Part shown: positions 1 through 9,760 of the stretch, piece by piece | How the letters are laid out: every line of letters starts with the position of its first letter | Position numbering within the stretch: position 1 is the stretch's first letter | Assembly (NCBI GenBank): GCA_963575745.1 | Contig: CAUYUJ010003559.1 | Coordinates: 348,423-412,422, forward strand | DNA length: 64,000 bases | Source: Prorocentrum cordatum | Lineage: Eukaryota > Sar > Dinophyceae > Prorocentrales > Prorocentraceae | Reading direction: 5' to 3' | Made by a program: the position numbers and the translations under genes | The notes under the pieces: generated by a model | Told to the model about the DNA's origin: nothing | Seen by the model: only the letters and a program-made list of their open reading frames with translations | The model's database searches: none

Positions 1-17
1 TGCCCCAGGCGCTGCCG

Positions 18-1015
18 TTGAGGCCTCTGAGCACCATGCCAGGCTTGGCGTGGCGCCCCTTGCCTCGAGATCTGGGCCCCCAGTGTCCCTCTCCCCAGCT
101 GGGCTGCGTCGGCCACCCCCCCGTCGGGGGGGCCGAGCTGGGGGCGCTCGTGTCGAGATGCGTCGACCACCCGCACGTCTGCGGCTCTCGGTTCCACGAG
201 CACATCGCTGGTGGCAACGACCACCCGCCTGTCGGCGGCACCAGCGAGAGGGGCGCATGGGGAGAGGCTTCGGCCACCCGCGCATCCGCGGCTCTCCACT
301 CATGCGCCACTGGGGCCTCTGCCGAGGCGGTTGTGGCCGTGTTCGAGGCTGAGCTGAGGTCCATGTCGGGCTTTGCCTTGCGCCCCTTGCCTCGCGGTCG
401 GGATTCCAAATATTCCTCTCCCCAGCTGGGCTGCGTCGGCCACCCCCCCGTCGGGGGAGCCGAGCTGGGGGCGCTCGTGTCGAGAGGCTTCGACCACCCG
501 CACGTCTGCGGCTCTCCGTCCCGCGAGCTCATCGCTGAAGGCTTCGGCCACCCGCCTGTCGGCGGCATCAGCGAGAGGGGCGCATGTGGAGAGGCATCGA
601 CCACCCGCGCATCCGCGGCTCTCCTATCATGCGCCACTGGGTCCTCCTCCGAGGCATCAGTAGCCGTAGTCGAGGCTGAGCTGACACCCATGCCAGGCTT
701 GGCGCGCCACCCTCTGCCCCGCGACCGAGGCCTCCAGTAGTCCTCTCCCCAGCTGGGCTGCGTCGGCCACCCCCTCGTCAGGGGAGCCGAGCTGGGGGCG
801 CTCGTGCAGAGAGGCGTCGACCACCCGCACGTCTGCGGCTCTCCGTACCACGAGCTCATCGCTGAAGGCTTCGACCACCCGCCTGTCGGCGGCATCAGCG
901 AGAGGGGCGCATGGGGAGAGGCTTCGGCCACCCGCACATCTGCGGCTCTCCACACCTGCGCCTCTGGGGCCTCTTCCGTGGCATCCGTGGCTGTGCTCGA
1001 GGCTGAGCTGCCGCC
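18..1015. repeat. 327-bp tandem repeat, three units
   Basis: Three head-to-tail units are visible. The landmark CAGCTGGGCTGCGTCGGCCA recurs near 96, 423 and 750, giving a period of about 327 bp (109 codons). Each unit ends with GAGGCTGAGCTG near 347, 673 and 1002. Several sub-motifs recur inside each unit (CCACCCGC, GCGGCTCTCC, GAGAGGGGCGCATG). The period is a multiple of three, so open frames run on both strands, but none is shared by all three units without a stop, so coding is unproven. It lies just downstream of the LINE ORF1 at 1416-2525 and could be an element-internal repeat or an unrelated minisatellite. Confidence 0.85.
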
Positions 1016-1415
1016 CAGCCGCCGGAGCCACGGCGCGAGCTGCTGGCGGCGGAGCGCGTCCGCTCCCCTGAGCGCCCTCCGTGCCCAGGTACTCGAGGAG
1101 GAGCTGTCGCCGTCCCCGTCCAGGATGTCGAGGCCCTCCTCTATGGCTGGGACGTGGACGCACGTCCCCACGATGAAGGCGACCCGCTTTGGCCCAGGCT
1201 GCCAGCGCCTGCCCGCCCTTCGGGACAGCTCCTTCTGGTCGGGCGCAGGAGGCGCCCCCCTTGTAGTGGTAGTGCTCGTAGAGGTGGTGGGGGTCTCCAC
1301 GACCCCGTCGATGTCGTGAGGAACGGCTGGCGCTCCTCGCCCTCGCGCGGCAGCCTTGCCCCGACCGCGGCGTGGGCGCTGGCGCCACCGTCGCCAGCCT
1401 TGCGGGGCTGGTCCC
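1016..1415. other. unassigned spacer downstream of LINE ORF1
   Basis: I see no domain, repeat or RNA gene here. A minus-strand open frame covers it and runs into the tandem repeat, but it is low complexity (Arg/Ala/Gly-rich) and not recognisable. If the LINE continued normally, ORF2 with an endonuclease should begin here in minus orientation; no endonuclease motif is visible. Confidence 0.4.
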
Positions 1416-2525
1416 TCAGTCGCTGGAGTCTGTGTCCGCCCCTGGGGGTTTGACGGCAGCCCGCTCCAGGATCCTGGCTCGGACGTCCTGTGCCAGCTCG
1501 CGCTTGGGAGTCCTGCCCGTGGCCCCCGCAGGAGCAGTGGTGCCTGCCGCGCCGCCTCCGCTGGCTGCAGCAGCGCCGCGAGCACCGTCAGCGCCAGCAG
1601 GGGGAGGGTTTTTTGGCCCCGCTGTGGGGGCTGCCTTGGCCGCGGCCGCCCCTGGCTGCTTGTGGTCTGCGCCACCTTTGCCTGCCGCCTTGCCTGCTGG
1701 CGCCGCTGCGGCGGGAGCTGCGGCGGCCTCTGGCGGGGGGGGCTCCGACCGAGCCCTCTTGCTCTTGAGCCTGTCGCTGAAGGCCTGGAGGTCCGCTCGC
1801 ATCGCGGCGAGCCCCTCCGCCGTTGGGCCGAAGTGCCTCTTGACCTCCGTCTGGACCTGCTTGACGAATTGGCCCATCTGCTCCTCGAACTGGCGGTGCT
1901 CCTCAGGCGGGATGTCGAGCCCCTCGAGGTCGAAGGCCTTGCCCGGCCGCACGCTGAGGATGTCCAGGTCGCCCTCGAGCAGCTGCGAGAGGTCCAGGGC
2001 TGGCGTGGGCGCCTCCACAGGCGCGACGGCCTTGGGCGCCGCTCTAGCGTAGGCCTCCTGGACCACCGCCTCCGCGTCGGCGACCTCGTGGATCCAGTTC
2101 TCCCGCAGTTCCTTCTGGTCCTGCAGAAACCGCTCGCCCTCGGAGATGCTGTCGATGGTCCTCTTGAGCCCTGCCTCGGCCCTGCGGAGCCGCGCCTGGG
2201 CCTGGTTGAGGGCGACGTCTGGGTGCACCTCTGTAGTGTGCACTCGGGCGAGCGCCTCGAGGTGCTGGGCGGCCTCTGCGTCGCCGTCGGGGATGGTGGC
2301 CCGCAGCTGCTTGAGAAGTTCCTCGCGGTTCTGCTTGACCGATGGGCGACTGCGGCCCCGCGAAGAGGCACCCTGCGAGGCTCGCTCTTGTGAGGTGGCT
2401 GGCTGCAGTCCCCTCTGGCACTTGTAGCACTCAGACCTGGTGCCCCAGTTCCACTTATACCCACATCCCCTGCACTTCTCGTACTTGCTTCCAGTCCGCT
2501 GATCATCCTTCTCATTGCGCCCCAT
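1416..2525 (-). CDS. LINE ORF1 protein with Cys4 (RanBP2-like) zinc finger and coiled coil
   Basis: I chose the ATG at 2525 (MGRNEKDDQRTGSKYEKC) because the finger follows immediately and the open frame upstream of it looks untranslated. Around residues 15-35 lies KCRGCGYKWNWGT followed by ECYKC, i.e. C-x2-C-x11-C-x2-C with the central Asn-Trp typical of RanBP2-type fingers. Next come a basic Ser/Arg stretch, then about 100 residues of heptad-rich helix (NQAQARLRRAEAGLKRTID and onward), a globular middle, and an Ala/Pro/Gly-rich tail ending TDSSD. No introns or frameshifts are seen over 369 residues. In LINEs, ORF1 proteins bind element RNA; that role is inferred here from position and layout. 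Its finger shares the N-W spacing with ORF1 at 38.4 kb. Confidence 0.7.
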   Translation of the reverse strand: MGRNEKDDQRTGSKYEKCRGCGYKWNWGTRSECYKCQRGLQPATSQERASQGASSRGRSRPSVKQNREELLKQLRATIPDGDAEAAQHLEALARVHTTEVHPDVALNQAQARLRRAEAGLKRTIDSISEGERFLQDQKELRENWIHEVADAEAVVQEAYARAAPKAVAPVEAPTPALDLSQLLEGDLDILSVRPGKAFDLEGLDIPPEEHRQFEEQMGQFVKQVQTEVKRHFGPTAEGLAAMRADLQAFSDRLKSKRARSEPPPPEAAAAPAAAAPAGKAAGKGGADHKQPGAAAAKAAPTAGPKNPPPAGADGARGAAAASGGGAAGTTAPAGATGRTPKRELAQDVRARILERAAVKPPGADTDSSD

Positions 2526-2693
2526 GCGCGGCCGTGAAGAACGGATCTCCTGCCCAACCAGTGCGATACAGGAGCTCCTCGGAGCGTATACAAAATGTGA
2601 GGGCGCCTGCCTTGCCCAGCAGACCCCTGATGCGCGGGCCGGGCCTGCTGGGCAGGCTCCTGGTCTCTGCAAACCACCTCGAGAAATGGTTTA

Positions 2694-2714
2694 CTTGAGC
2701 CACAATGGCTACGG
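2694..2714 (-). other. DinoSL copy at the 5' end of LINE copy 1
   Basis: Read on the minus strand, the 21 bases match nucleotides 2-22 of the dinoflagellate spliced leader with one change: the second half is CCATTGTGGCTCAAG where the canonical leader has CCATTTTGGCTCAAG. The base before it does not fit the degenerate first position. A (TCC)n tract lies directly upstream, and the LINE ORF1 start is 168 bp downstream. A leader copy in the genome implies that a trans-spliced RNA was reverse transcribed and inserted. Confidence 0.85.
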
Positions 2715-2812
2715 GGAGGAGGAGGAAGAGGAGGAGGAGAAGGTGGAGGAGAAGGAAGAGGAGGAGGAGGAAGAGGAGGAGGAGGAGGAGGAGGAGGAGG
2801 AGGGGGCAAGAG
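2715..2812. repeat. (GGA)n/(TCC)n microsatellite
   Basis: Almost pure GGA/GAG triplets with a few GAA interruptions on the plus strand. It abuts the DinoSL copy at 2694-2714. Confidence 0.95.
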
Positions 2813-3985
2813 GAGCCTGGATTCCCAGAGGAAGCTGCGGCCCCCAAGCCGCGCCGAGCCAAATACGACCACCGATCACGTTTCCTGCTGCCCTTCCGTC
2901 CCGTGTCAGGTCCTCCGCCTCCCCGGCGTAGGCCAGGAAGAGACGACCAAGAAGAGATGGAGCAGACCTCGGGGTCGCTCCCGAGCAAGAGTCGGGGAGA
3001 CGAAAGGCTCGAGCTGTACGAACTCGAGTTGGCCTGGCGGGGCACCCAGAAAGACCGCAGAACCCGATTGGAAATTTGACGAGAACCCCCGCTGCAAACA
3101 TCGCACGGAAACTGTGCCGTCAAAACTCATGCCGAGACTGTCAGAGCGCGTCGGCAATCTCGAACCCCGCAAACTCGATCATGAAATTAAGCTCCACCGC
3201 AAGAGGCGGCAGACCGATGAGAGGAGACGGGGATGTGAGAGGGTGGCCCAAGTGAATGGAGGAAGAGAACACATACACATCATGTGTCGCTCGGAGCTCC
3301 GTAAATGTCTCCTTCTCAAGTGTTTTCTTCTTCGAGGACGGAGCGATGAGGAAGAGCTCAAGGACGTGAAGAAAGCTACCCTGCCCCACCGCTGCCCGTC
3401 TTTTTGTTCGGTAAGGCTCGCCGCTGGCACAAAGCTGTGACTGGGCCCCCTCGGAACCAGGATCTGCCTTCACATTATGGTCAACTGCCCGGCGCCAATT
3501 CTGCTCGACCGCCCAGGAGAGGTGGGGTAGAAGTCCGAGCGGAAAATTTACAGCAGTGGCACTGTATCCACTGGCAGTGGAACAGCGAGGCAAACGAGCG
3601 CAAGGAGGAACATGAGCATGCCCATTTCTCTTCAAGCACAATCGTAATAGGTAGCTAGAGATGCATACACATAAACTGGCGAAGGTCCGCGCGGATTGCT
3701 CGGGGATCGTCTCTGGACCCTCCTCCCTGGCGCGCGGAGCGCGCAAGGAGCGGCGCTGGAGGCGCCGCCAGGGGAGCACAGTGCAGATCCACAAAATCCG
3801 CACGGAGCTCAGAAAGTGTATGCATACGCAGCTGCTTGTTTCTATGTCAGCCTTCCCAGACTCCTCTCCGCCTCCTCACTCAGGGGAAGGCAGAGGGGGC
3901 GGGCCTTCTCACAAGGCTTAAGGGGCCTCTCCGAAACCCTGCCGCTTTCTGAGAAGGCCCGCGCCCCCCCCCTCCTCGGCGCGCT
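2813..3985. other. no gene recognised
   Basis: Open frames on both strands are short and carry no recognisable domain. A loosely repeated phrase (CGGAGCTC followed by AAA and GTG) occurs near 3291 and 3798. CTTCTGAGAAGG-like and CCTTCTCACAAGG-like palindromes occur at about 3902-3960, related to the cluster at 7045-7190. Confidence 0.4.
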
Positions 3986-4140
3986 GCCGACTCCGCCTCC
4001 TTCTCCTCCTCCTCCTCCTCCTCCTCCTCCTCCTCCTCCTCCTCCTCCCTGCGCCCAGCCTCCTACCCCTTCGAGCTTCGAGCTTCCGGCTACGGGCAGT
4101 GTCGAGCGATGCTCCGAAGACCTCGTCCCCTGCCCTCTCC

Positions 4141-4171
<31 letters not shown>

Positions 4172-4320
4172 TCTCCTCCTATTTCTCCTCCACCTCCTCC
4201 TCCTCTTCCTCCTCCTCCTCCTTCTCCTCCTCCTCCTCCTCCTCGTCCTCGTCCTCCTCGTCATCATCGTCCTCCTCCCCTTCGCCCTCCTCCCCCCTCC
4301 TCCCCCCTCCCCCTTACGCT
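3986..4320. repeat. (CTC)n microsatellites
   Basis: Two pyrimidine-rich tracts, about 3996-4048 and 4138-4320, made of CTC/TCC units with occasional TTC, TCG and TCA variants. Long open frames across them encode only poly-Ser, poly-Leu or poly-Pro and are repeat artefacts. Confidence 0.9.
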
Positions 4321-4733
4321 CCCGTTCCCCTGCCTTCACTCCCTCCTCTTCTTCTCGGCCGGCCCCGCAGCGCGAGCGCGCGCGAGCGCGTGCGGAGCCG
4401 GTGGGCCCCCGCATCTCGTGCTGCCGCATCTTGGGGGTGCCCCCGGAGGCTGAAAACTTCCCCCAACCTCCCGCATGACTGCTTCACAGCGCGAGCCCAG
4501 ATCTCCCACGCGCTGACAAAAAAACTATAGCCTGGCGAAGGACCCAACCATATGCAAGTGTGAATACCGTCGTTGAATGTACCGCATTCGGAGGAGCTCC
4601 CTAAGGGCCTACCAAACGTGTGAGGGGTAACGCCTAAATGGGTGCGGTGGCCGCATGCGAACGCTGGCATTTGGGCCTTCGGTGGGGATCCCTACGGAAC
4701 CACGAAACGTGTGGGAGGTATGCTGAAACGGGC

Positions 4734-4739
4734 GATGAC

Positions 4740-4808
<69 letters not shown>

Positions 4809-4810
4809 AC

Positions 4811-4902
<92 letters not shown>
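4734..4902. repeat. (ATG)n microsatellite
   Basis: About 55 ATG/GAT units with a single interruption (ATACTG) near 4806. Open in several frames as poly-Met, poly-Asp or poly-Ile; not a gene. Confidence 0.97.
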
Positions 4903-5214
4903 AGAGGAGCGAGGAGGAGAGGAGGAGAGGAGACGCGGGGCGCTGTCTCTTCAAAACGAAGCCCAACACCACAAGATGGTTGGGGAAAAAACAATTCGGA
5001 ATGTTTCGTCGTCCTCGGCCTCTCGGGGCCCTCGCCGGGCCCTGAAACCGTCAAAAACGAATCAGCATGCAAAAGCGGGTCCTGGGGACCGGGTCGAGAC
5101 ATCGGGTTATCCCGCATTGAAAAAGTCTATACGTCGGGTCTCTGGGAGGAATTCGCCGGCCCAAAGGGCCAGGGCGTGCTAAGATCTCCGGTACCTGGTT
5201 AACAATATTTCTAG

Positions 5215-6100
5215 TTCGCGCGCGCGGGGCGGCCCCTGGGGGTCCCCGGACGAAAAGTACCCCGGCAAGGTCCCGGCAAGTCCCCGGCAAGTCCCCGGCA
5301 AGGTCCCGGCAAGGTCGGGTCAGAGATGCCGGAGTTCTGTTTCGGAGTCCAAGAGGGCTCCAGATCGGTCCAAGAGGGCCCCGAGAAGCTTTCTAGACGG
5401 TCCAAGAGAGGCCCGAGACGGCCAAAGATCGCCCGAAGACGCCCCAGATGGCCCCAAGACAGCCCAAGAGGCCTCCAAGACGCTCCAAGGGCCTTCCAAG
5501 AGGCCTCCGAAGAGGGCCCCAAGTTGCCAAAATCGTTGATTTTCATTTGTTTTTTCTATGTTTTTTTGCGTTCTGGCCTTTTCGCTTCCGGACGCTCCAA
5601 GAGGGCCCAAGAGGCCTTCAAGACTGCTCCAAGACGGCCCACGAGGCTCCCAAGACGGCCCCGGAGCGGCCCAAGAGCGCCCCCCAGACGGCCCAAGTGC
5701 TGCCCAAGGCGGACCAAGAGGCCCCAAGACGGGCCCAAGAGGGGCTCAAGAAGGGAACCGAGAACTGAAAAATCGAGCCCTCCGCCCCAGAAGGCGCCCA
5801 GGACCCCGAAAGAGGCCCCAAGAGACTCTCCAAGACACCCCCAAGACGCCCCAATAAGCTCCCGTGAGGCCCCAAGAGGACCAACAACGTCAGGCCCCAG
5901 GCCCCAAGAGGACCAACAAATACCGCCAAGAGCCCGCCGAAAGCCCCCCAAGAGACCGTCACGAGAGCTCAGGAGGCCCCCTGGAGGCCTCCCGAGTTCT
6001 CCAAGAGGCCTAAAAAGAGGCGCCAAGAGGCCCCAAACGGCCCCAACGAGGCTCCAAGAGGCCACGAACGCGCAAGCAAACGCCTGCGATGGCACAATGC
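5215..6100. repeat. degenerate 10-11 bp minisatellite (CCAAGAGGCC family)
   Basis: Dozens of variants of CCAAGAGGCC, CCAAGACGGCC and GGCCCCAAGA follow one another. It begins with shorter GTCCCGGCAAG repeats at about 5260-5315. One AT-rich spacer (about 5530-5585, T-runs) interrupts it. Overlapping frames give Arg/Pro/Lys-rich or Gly/Leu/Ser/Trp-rich repeats on opposite strands, expected from an imperfect minisatellite. Confidence 0.85.
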
Positions 6101-6250
6101 GGGCCGGCGGAATGAGCGAAGCGATTAAATAAGGATGATGCGGTGGGAGGGCGGCCGAACCTCAGGTCGGACAGGCCCCCCATGGAGTTTGGAGGAACAG
6201 TACAAAATCCTCCATACATGATCAAGAACTGCAGAAAATACAAGAAAAAC

Positions 6251-6293
6251 CGTCCTCAGACTGTTTTTGCCTATTCTCGAATCGTCCTCCTGT
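6251..6293 (+). repeat. dispersed 43-bp repeat, copy 1
   Basis: Matches 36744-36786 at 34 of 43 positions without gaps. The strongest blocks are CAGACT, TTTTTG and TCCTCCTGT. It lies in a locally AT-rich stretch within GC-rich DNA. No coding potential. Confidence 0.6.
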
Positions 6294-6299
6294 GGCCCG

Positions 6300-7044
6300 A
6301 CTCAATCCTAACCCAATCCCAGGGGGTCTGGACGGCGGGGCGCGCGAGGTGTCACGGGGCTCAGCTTGGCCAAGGGCAGCTCACAGATGGCAACGCTAGT
6401 TATCGCCTGGGGATGAAAGCGCCAAAAATGCTGGGGGGGGGAGGGGAGGAGGGGGGAGAGGAAGGGGGAGGAGGGAGAGGGTGAATAGGACGAGGGCGGC
6501 GAATGCATCGATCCCCGCCAGCGGCTGAGACAACTGTGTCCGGATGCTGAATGCGCAGAGCAAGCGCCAGCCACCAGGGAGACCTTATGGGCGGCCAAAG
6601 GCGACACGTCGGCCATGAGAGCTCTGGCTGACTGAAGACTGAGGGGATCGCCCGAGAGGGGCGCCAAGTCTGGGAGCAGGGGCTGGTACTCTACGGCCTC
6701 GAGGGCGTCAGATGGTGCTGGGGGGTTTGGGGAGGCCTTGGGCAACTTCAAATGCTGTGAAGACCGTGTTGGAATGCTCTCCGACGGTTTGGGAGGCCCC
6801 TGAAGGTCAAGAGTTAGCTCAGCGAGTGCTGGGCCAGAAGAGGATGGATCGCGATGCAAGGGTGAAGCGGCGTCCCTTCAGGCCGTCAGTCCGCCAGGAT
6901 GAACAGCCCCTCGGCCACATTCCGCCCTGACCAAGCAGGTGGTGCGAGAGTAGCGCCTGCCTTCGCAGAACGCAGGGGACGACGCTGGACGCCTCAAGGC
7001 CAGAGGGCGCCGCGGTCTGGGCGGGCGAGGGGGGGAAATGCGAA
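6300..7044. other. no gene recognised
   Basis: Contains a short G-rich GGGGAGGA tract at about 6431-6480. Otherwise I see no domain, repeat or RNA gene. Confidence 0.35.
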
Positions 7045-7190
7045 GGAGAAGGCCTTCTCAGAAGGCGGCAAGACTTCTCAGAAGCCCTCGTGCCTTCTGA
7101 GAGGTTTTCGGTGTCTTCGGGGAGGCTTAGAAACAACTTCTCAGAAGGCTGGGGGACTTCTGAGTCTTCTGAGAAGGCCCGCCCCTTCTC
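7045..7190. repeat. cluster of CTTCTnAGAAG palindromes
   Basis: CTTCTCAGAAG or CTTCTGAGAAG, a palindrome with 5-bp arms and one central base, occurs five or more times in about 140 bp, sometimes degenerate. Related copies lie at 3900-3960. Confidence 0.7.
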
Positions 7191-7285
7191 ACTTCCCCCC
7201 CTCGCTCCCCACCGAAGAACGGCGGGCGAGGGGAGCCCCCGAACAAGCACACAAACTACCCCCCCCAAGCTCGTCCGGAGCTGAG

Positions 7286-7590
7286 AGCACACACACAGGC
7301 ACACAGGCACACAGGCACACACAAACACACACACAGACACACACACACACACACGAACACACACACACACACAAACACACAAGCAGACACAGACACAGAC
7401 ACAGACACAGACACAGACACAGACACAGACACAGACACAGACACAGACACACCCACACACACACACTTTTTGCGTCGGCGACTAGACAGAGTGACTGCGC
7501 TGGCGGATGACACACGCACACACACAGACACACACACAGACACACACACAGACACACACACACACACACACACACACATACGCGTGCACC
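7286..7590. repeat. (CA)n and (ACAGAC)n microsatellites
   Basis: CA repeats with interspersed GACA give a hexamer-like ACAGAC array at about 7385-7450. After a 50-bp unique gap comes a second CA/GACA array at 7508-7580. The Cys/Val or His/Thr open frames are repeat artefacts. Confidence 0.95.
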
Positions 7591-9285
7591 CACCAACACC
7601 ACGTGCTCGACTACTTCCCCTGGGACGCAGAGGGACATACTAGTACTATGCGCCCTCCTCGGAGGCGTACGTCCCCAGCGAACATATAGCACAAACATCT
7701 CATAGTCCATCGTGTCCCGAGCGGTACGGCCAGAAAGCATCCGCGCCGCAGAGCATTCACTACAATATTTCTCGGCGCGCGCGTTACCCCTTTGGGGGCG
7801 ACGCACACACAATATCACTATGTTGGGTCAAAGCCCTTCACATGGGGGCTCCGGTTAACCAAAGGCCCTGTCAAGGCGCTGTACGGGTACAAGGCACTGG
7901 CGCACCTGGGAAAACTGAAGCCGTAGGTCGAGACAATCTCCATCATCCGCTTTCCCCGGGCGGCATTCTCAGAGCCCTGGCTGGCAATATCCTGATTCAG
8001 AAAACCTCAAGTCAGCGTTTTCTTATTCGGCGTTTCGACATTGGGGGGAACGGGGGGGTGGAGGGGGGGGGTCTGGCTCTGGACCTCTGCTTAGTGAGAC
8101 TGTTTGCAGGAGGGCGTTCATCATGGGGGAGGCTCCACCCGCTCGAAACAGACGCCCAAAACAGCCAAAATCTACTCAAAGGGGGGGGAAAAGGGGGGGG
8201 AGGGCCTGCGCCAATCGGCAAAACAATGAATAAAAAACGATCACGAGCTCTGGCTAGCAGTCTCCTGATTCAGCGAGCCCTAGCGGGGACTGGGCCGAGA
8301 CTCGCCGGGCGCTCCCATGCCCCTCAAGGGGTCGACGTGCCGTTCGGCCTGGTCTCTGCGCCTCACAGGGGAGAGCCCAGCGTCGCCCAGCTCCGCGTGC
8401 GACGGGATCGAAGAAACGACGATGACGATGCTCCTGGTGGGCTCACCAATGGCGCTCCTCAGGGCCCGAGGAGCGCCATTATGGCGCTCCTCGTCATGCA
8501 TTGTCTCACCAACGCCTCAGTCCACCACGTCGCGGAAAATAGGCCTACATCCAAACTCGATGTTTCGCCTGTGTACCCGCTTGTCAGCCCCACGAACAGA
8601 ATTGACATTGAGTGCGTCCATTCTGTGTAGCTGTATCGATTGACTGCTCAGCCGATCCCACACATGGCTACAGCGTTTGGGCGTCAGTCCACATTTGGCT
8701 GTAGCTTTCCTGGTGTTGTCGCTGACTCAATGTACACTTGCACCGTTATTGGTTACAGCTTGATGCCGGCGACACTCAGTGGTAAACTGATGCACTCGAA
8801 AAGCCTCAGATGAAACTCCAGACAACTTCGGGGATTCATTAGCTTCAGAACAAAATCCACAACGTTATACAGCTGCGTGTGGCTTGTGCGTGTGGTTATG
8901 GTTGTGATAGTTTTCGATGTCACGCTGGCTTAGCGCCCAATTCGCTTAGCGTGGCTGGCAATGAAAAACCCACTAACGTTGAACACACCGCTATCCGTGT
9001 GCATGCTCGCATAATCAACTGATATCGGCTCAGCCTTAGCCGTATAGCCGTATTGTGGTTGTTCCAGTGGCTGTATATGTAGCTGCGGCTCAGCACTAGC
9101 TGCGCCATGAAGTCGCATGCTTGTTTAAGCCAGCTTGGGCTAAGTTGGCCTGACTTCTTTGTTAAGATGCAACATAGCATGGAATATTGCGATTGATGTG
9201 GCTGTGGCGCTGCGAAGTATTCACGGCTTTGCTTGACCAAGCGTTGAGATTTCTTGTGGCTTCAGGCTCAGCTGTGCGGGTGATT
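7591..9285. other. no gene recognised
   Basis: An open frame at 7842-8630 (plus) has no recognisable motif and crosses G-runs. The stretch 8640-9285 is less GC-rich than its surroundings and repeats short words such as GGCTGTAG, GGCTACAG and GCTTAGC. No tRNA cloverleaf or rRNA-like sequence is seen. Confidence 0.35.
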
Positions 9286-9450
9286 AGGATGTTTGGTAAA
9301 ACTGATGGATCTCCCCGCTTCCAGAACTGGCGCGGGCTTCCACTTGCGGTCCCCTTGTTCCTGCCCTTGCCTCTTTGCTTGCCCTCTCTCGCTCCTTCTC
9401 TTCTCACCGCCGCTTGGCGGCCCAAGCCTTTTTCGAAAGCCAAGCTGGGG
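9286..9450 (+). repeat. terminal repeat A1 of DIRS-like copy 1
   Basis: About 165 bp starting AGGATGTTTGGTAAAACTGA are nearly identical to stretches beginning at 23817 and 24271. Homology stops after GCCAAGCTGG, where the left copy enters unique DNA. Confidence 0.75.
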
Positions 9451-9760
9451 GTCGGCCTCAGTTGGCCTAAGGCCGGGCCCCGGGACCGGGGCCAGAAGAC
9501 TTTCAGGTCCTGGGTCCAGGCCTGAAAGGAGGCGCCCGCGGCCGCATGTTGCCGCGCCTGGCGCCGCGCGGCTGGGGGGCGGCGGCGACGCTGCCCGCGG
9601 GCGCGCAGCTGCGCAGCGGCGGGGTGCCCGGGCGCCGAGCGGCGCCGGCTCACGCCAGCCGCGGAGCACCCGGGGGCGAGGCGGCACCCGCCGAGGCAAG
9701 GCTGCCAACCCCCTCCGCCGAGCCGGCGGCTAGGCGCGAGCCCGCGCCGGCGCCGGCTCG

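Larger units (their letters stand above)
1416..2714 (-). mobile_element. LINE (non-LTR retrotransposon) copy 1, 5' portion
   Basis: The element reads on the minus strand. It begins at a DinoSL copy (2694-2714) that directly abuts a (GGA)n tract, which is (TCC)n on the coding strand. After a 168-bp leader comes a zinc-finger ORF1 (2525-1416). ORF2 is not seen downstream, where a 327-bp tandem repeat occupies 18-1015, so this copy is partial, rearranged or continues outside the window. The same order (TCC tract, SL, leader, zinc-finger ORF1) recurs at 28.2 kb and 38.2 kb. Confidence 0.7.

Noticed and set aside
18-1015. CRISPR-like periodic array
   Set aside because: The units are 327 bp with no short repeat/unique spacer alternation, in a eukaryotic genome.
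4642-5202. Poly-Met, poly-Asp and poly-Ile open frames
   Set aside because: All come from the (ATG)n repeat.
5326-6132. 268-residue Arg/Pro/Lys-rich frame and its Gly/Leu/Trp-rich antisense
   Set aside because: Both follow from the CCAAGAGGCC minisatellite.
7842-8630. 262-residue plus-strand open frame
   Set aside because: No motif, crosses several G-runs, and overlapping open frames exist on the other strand.
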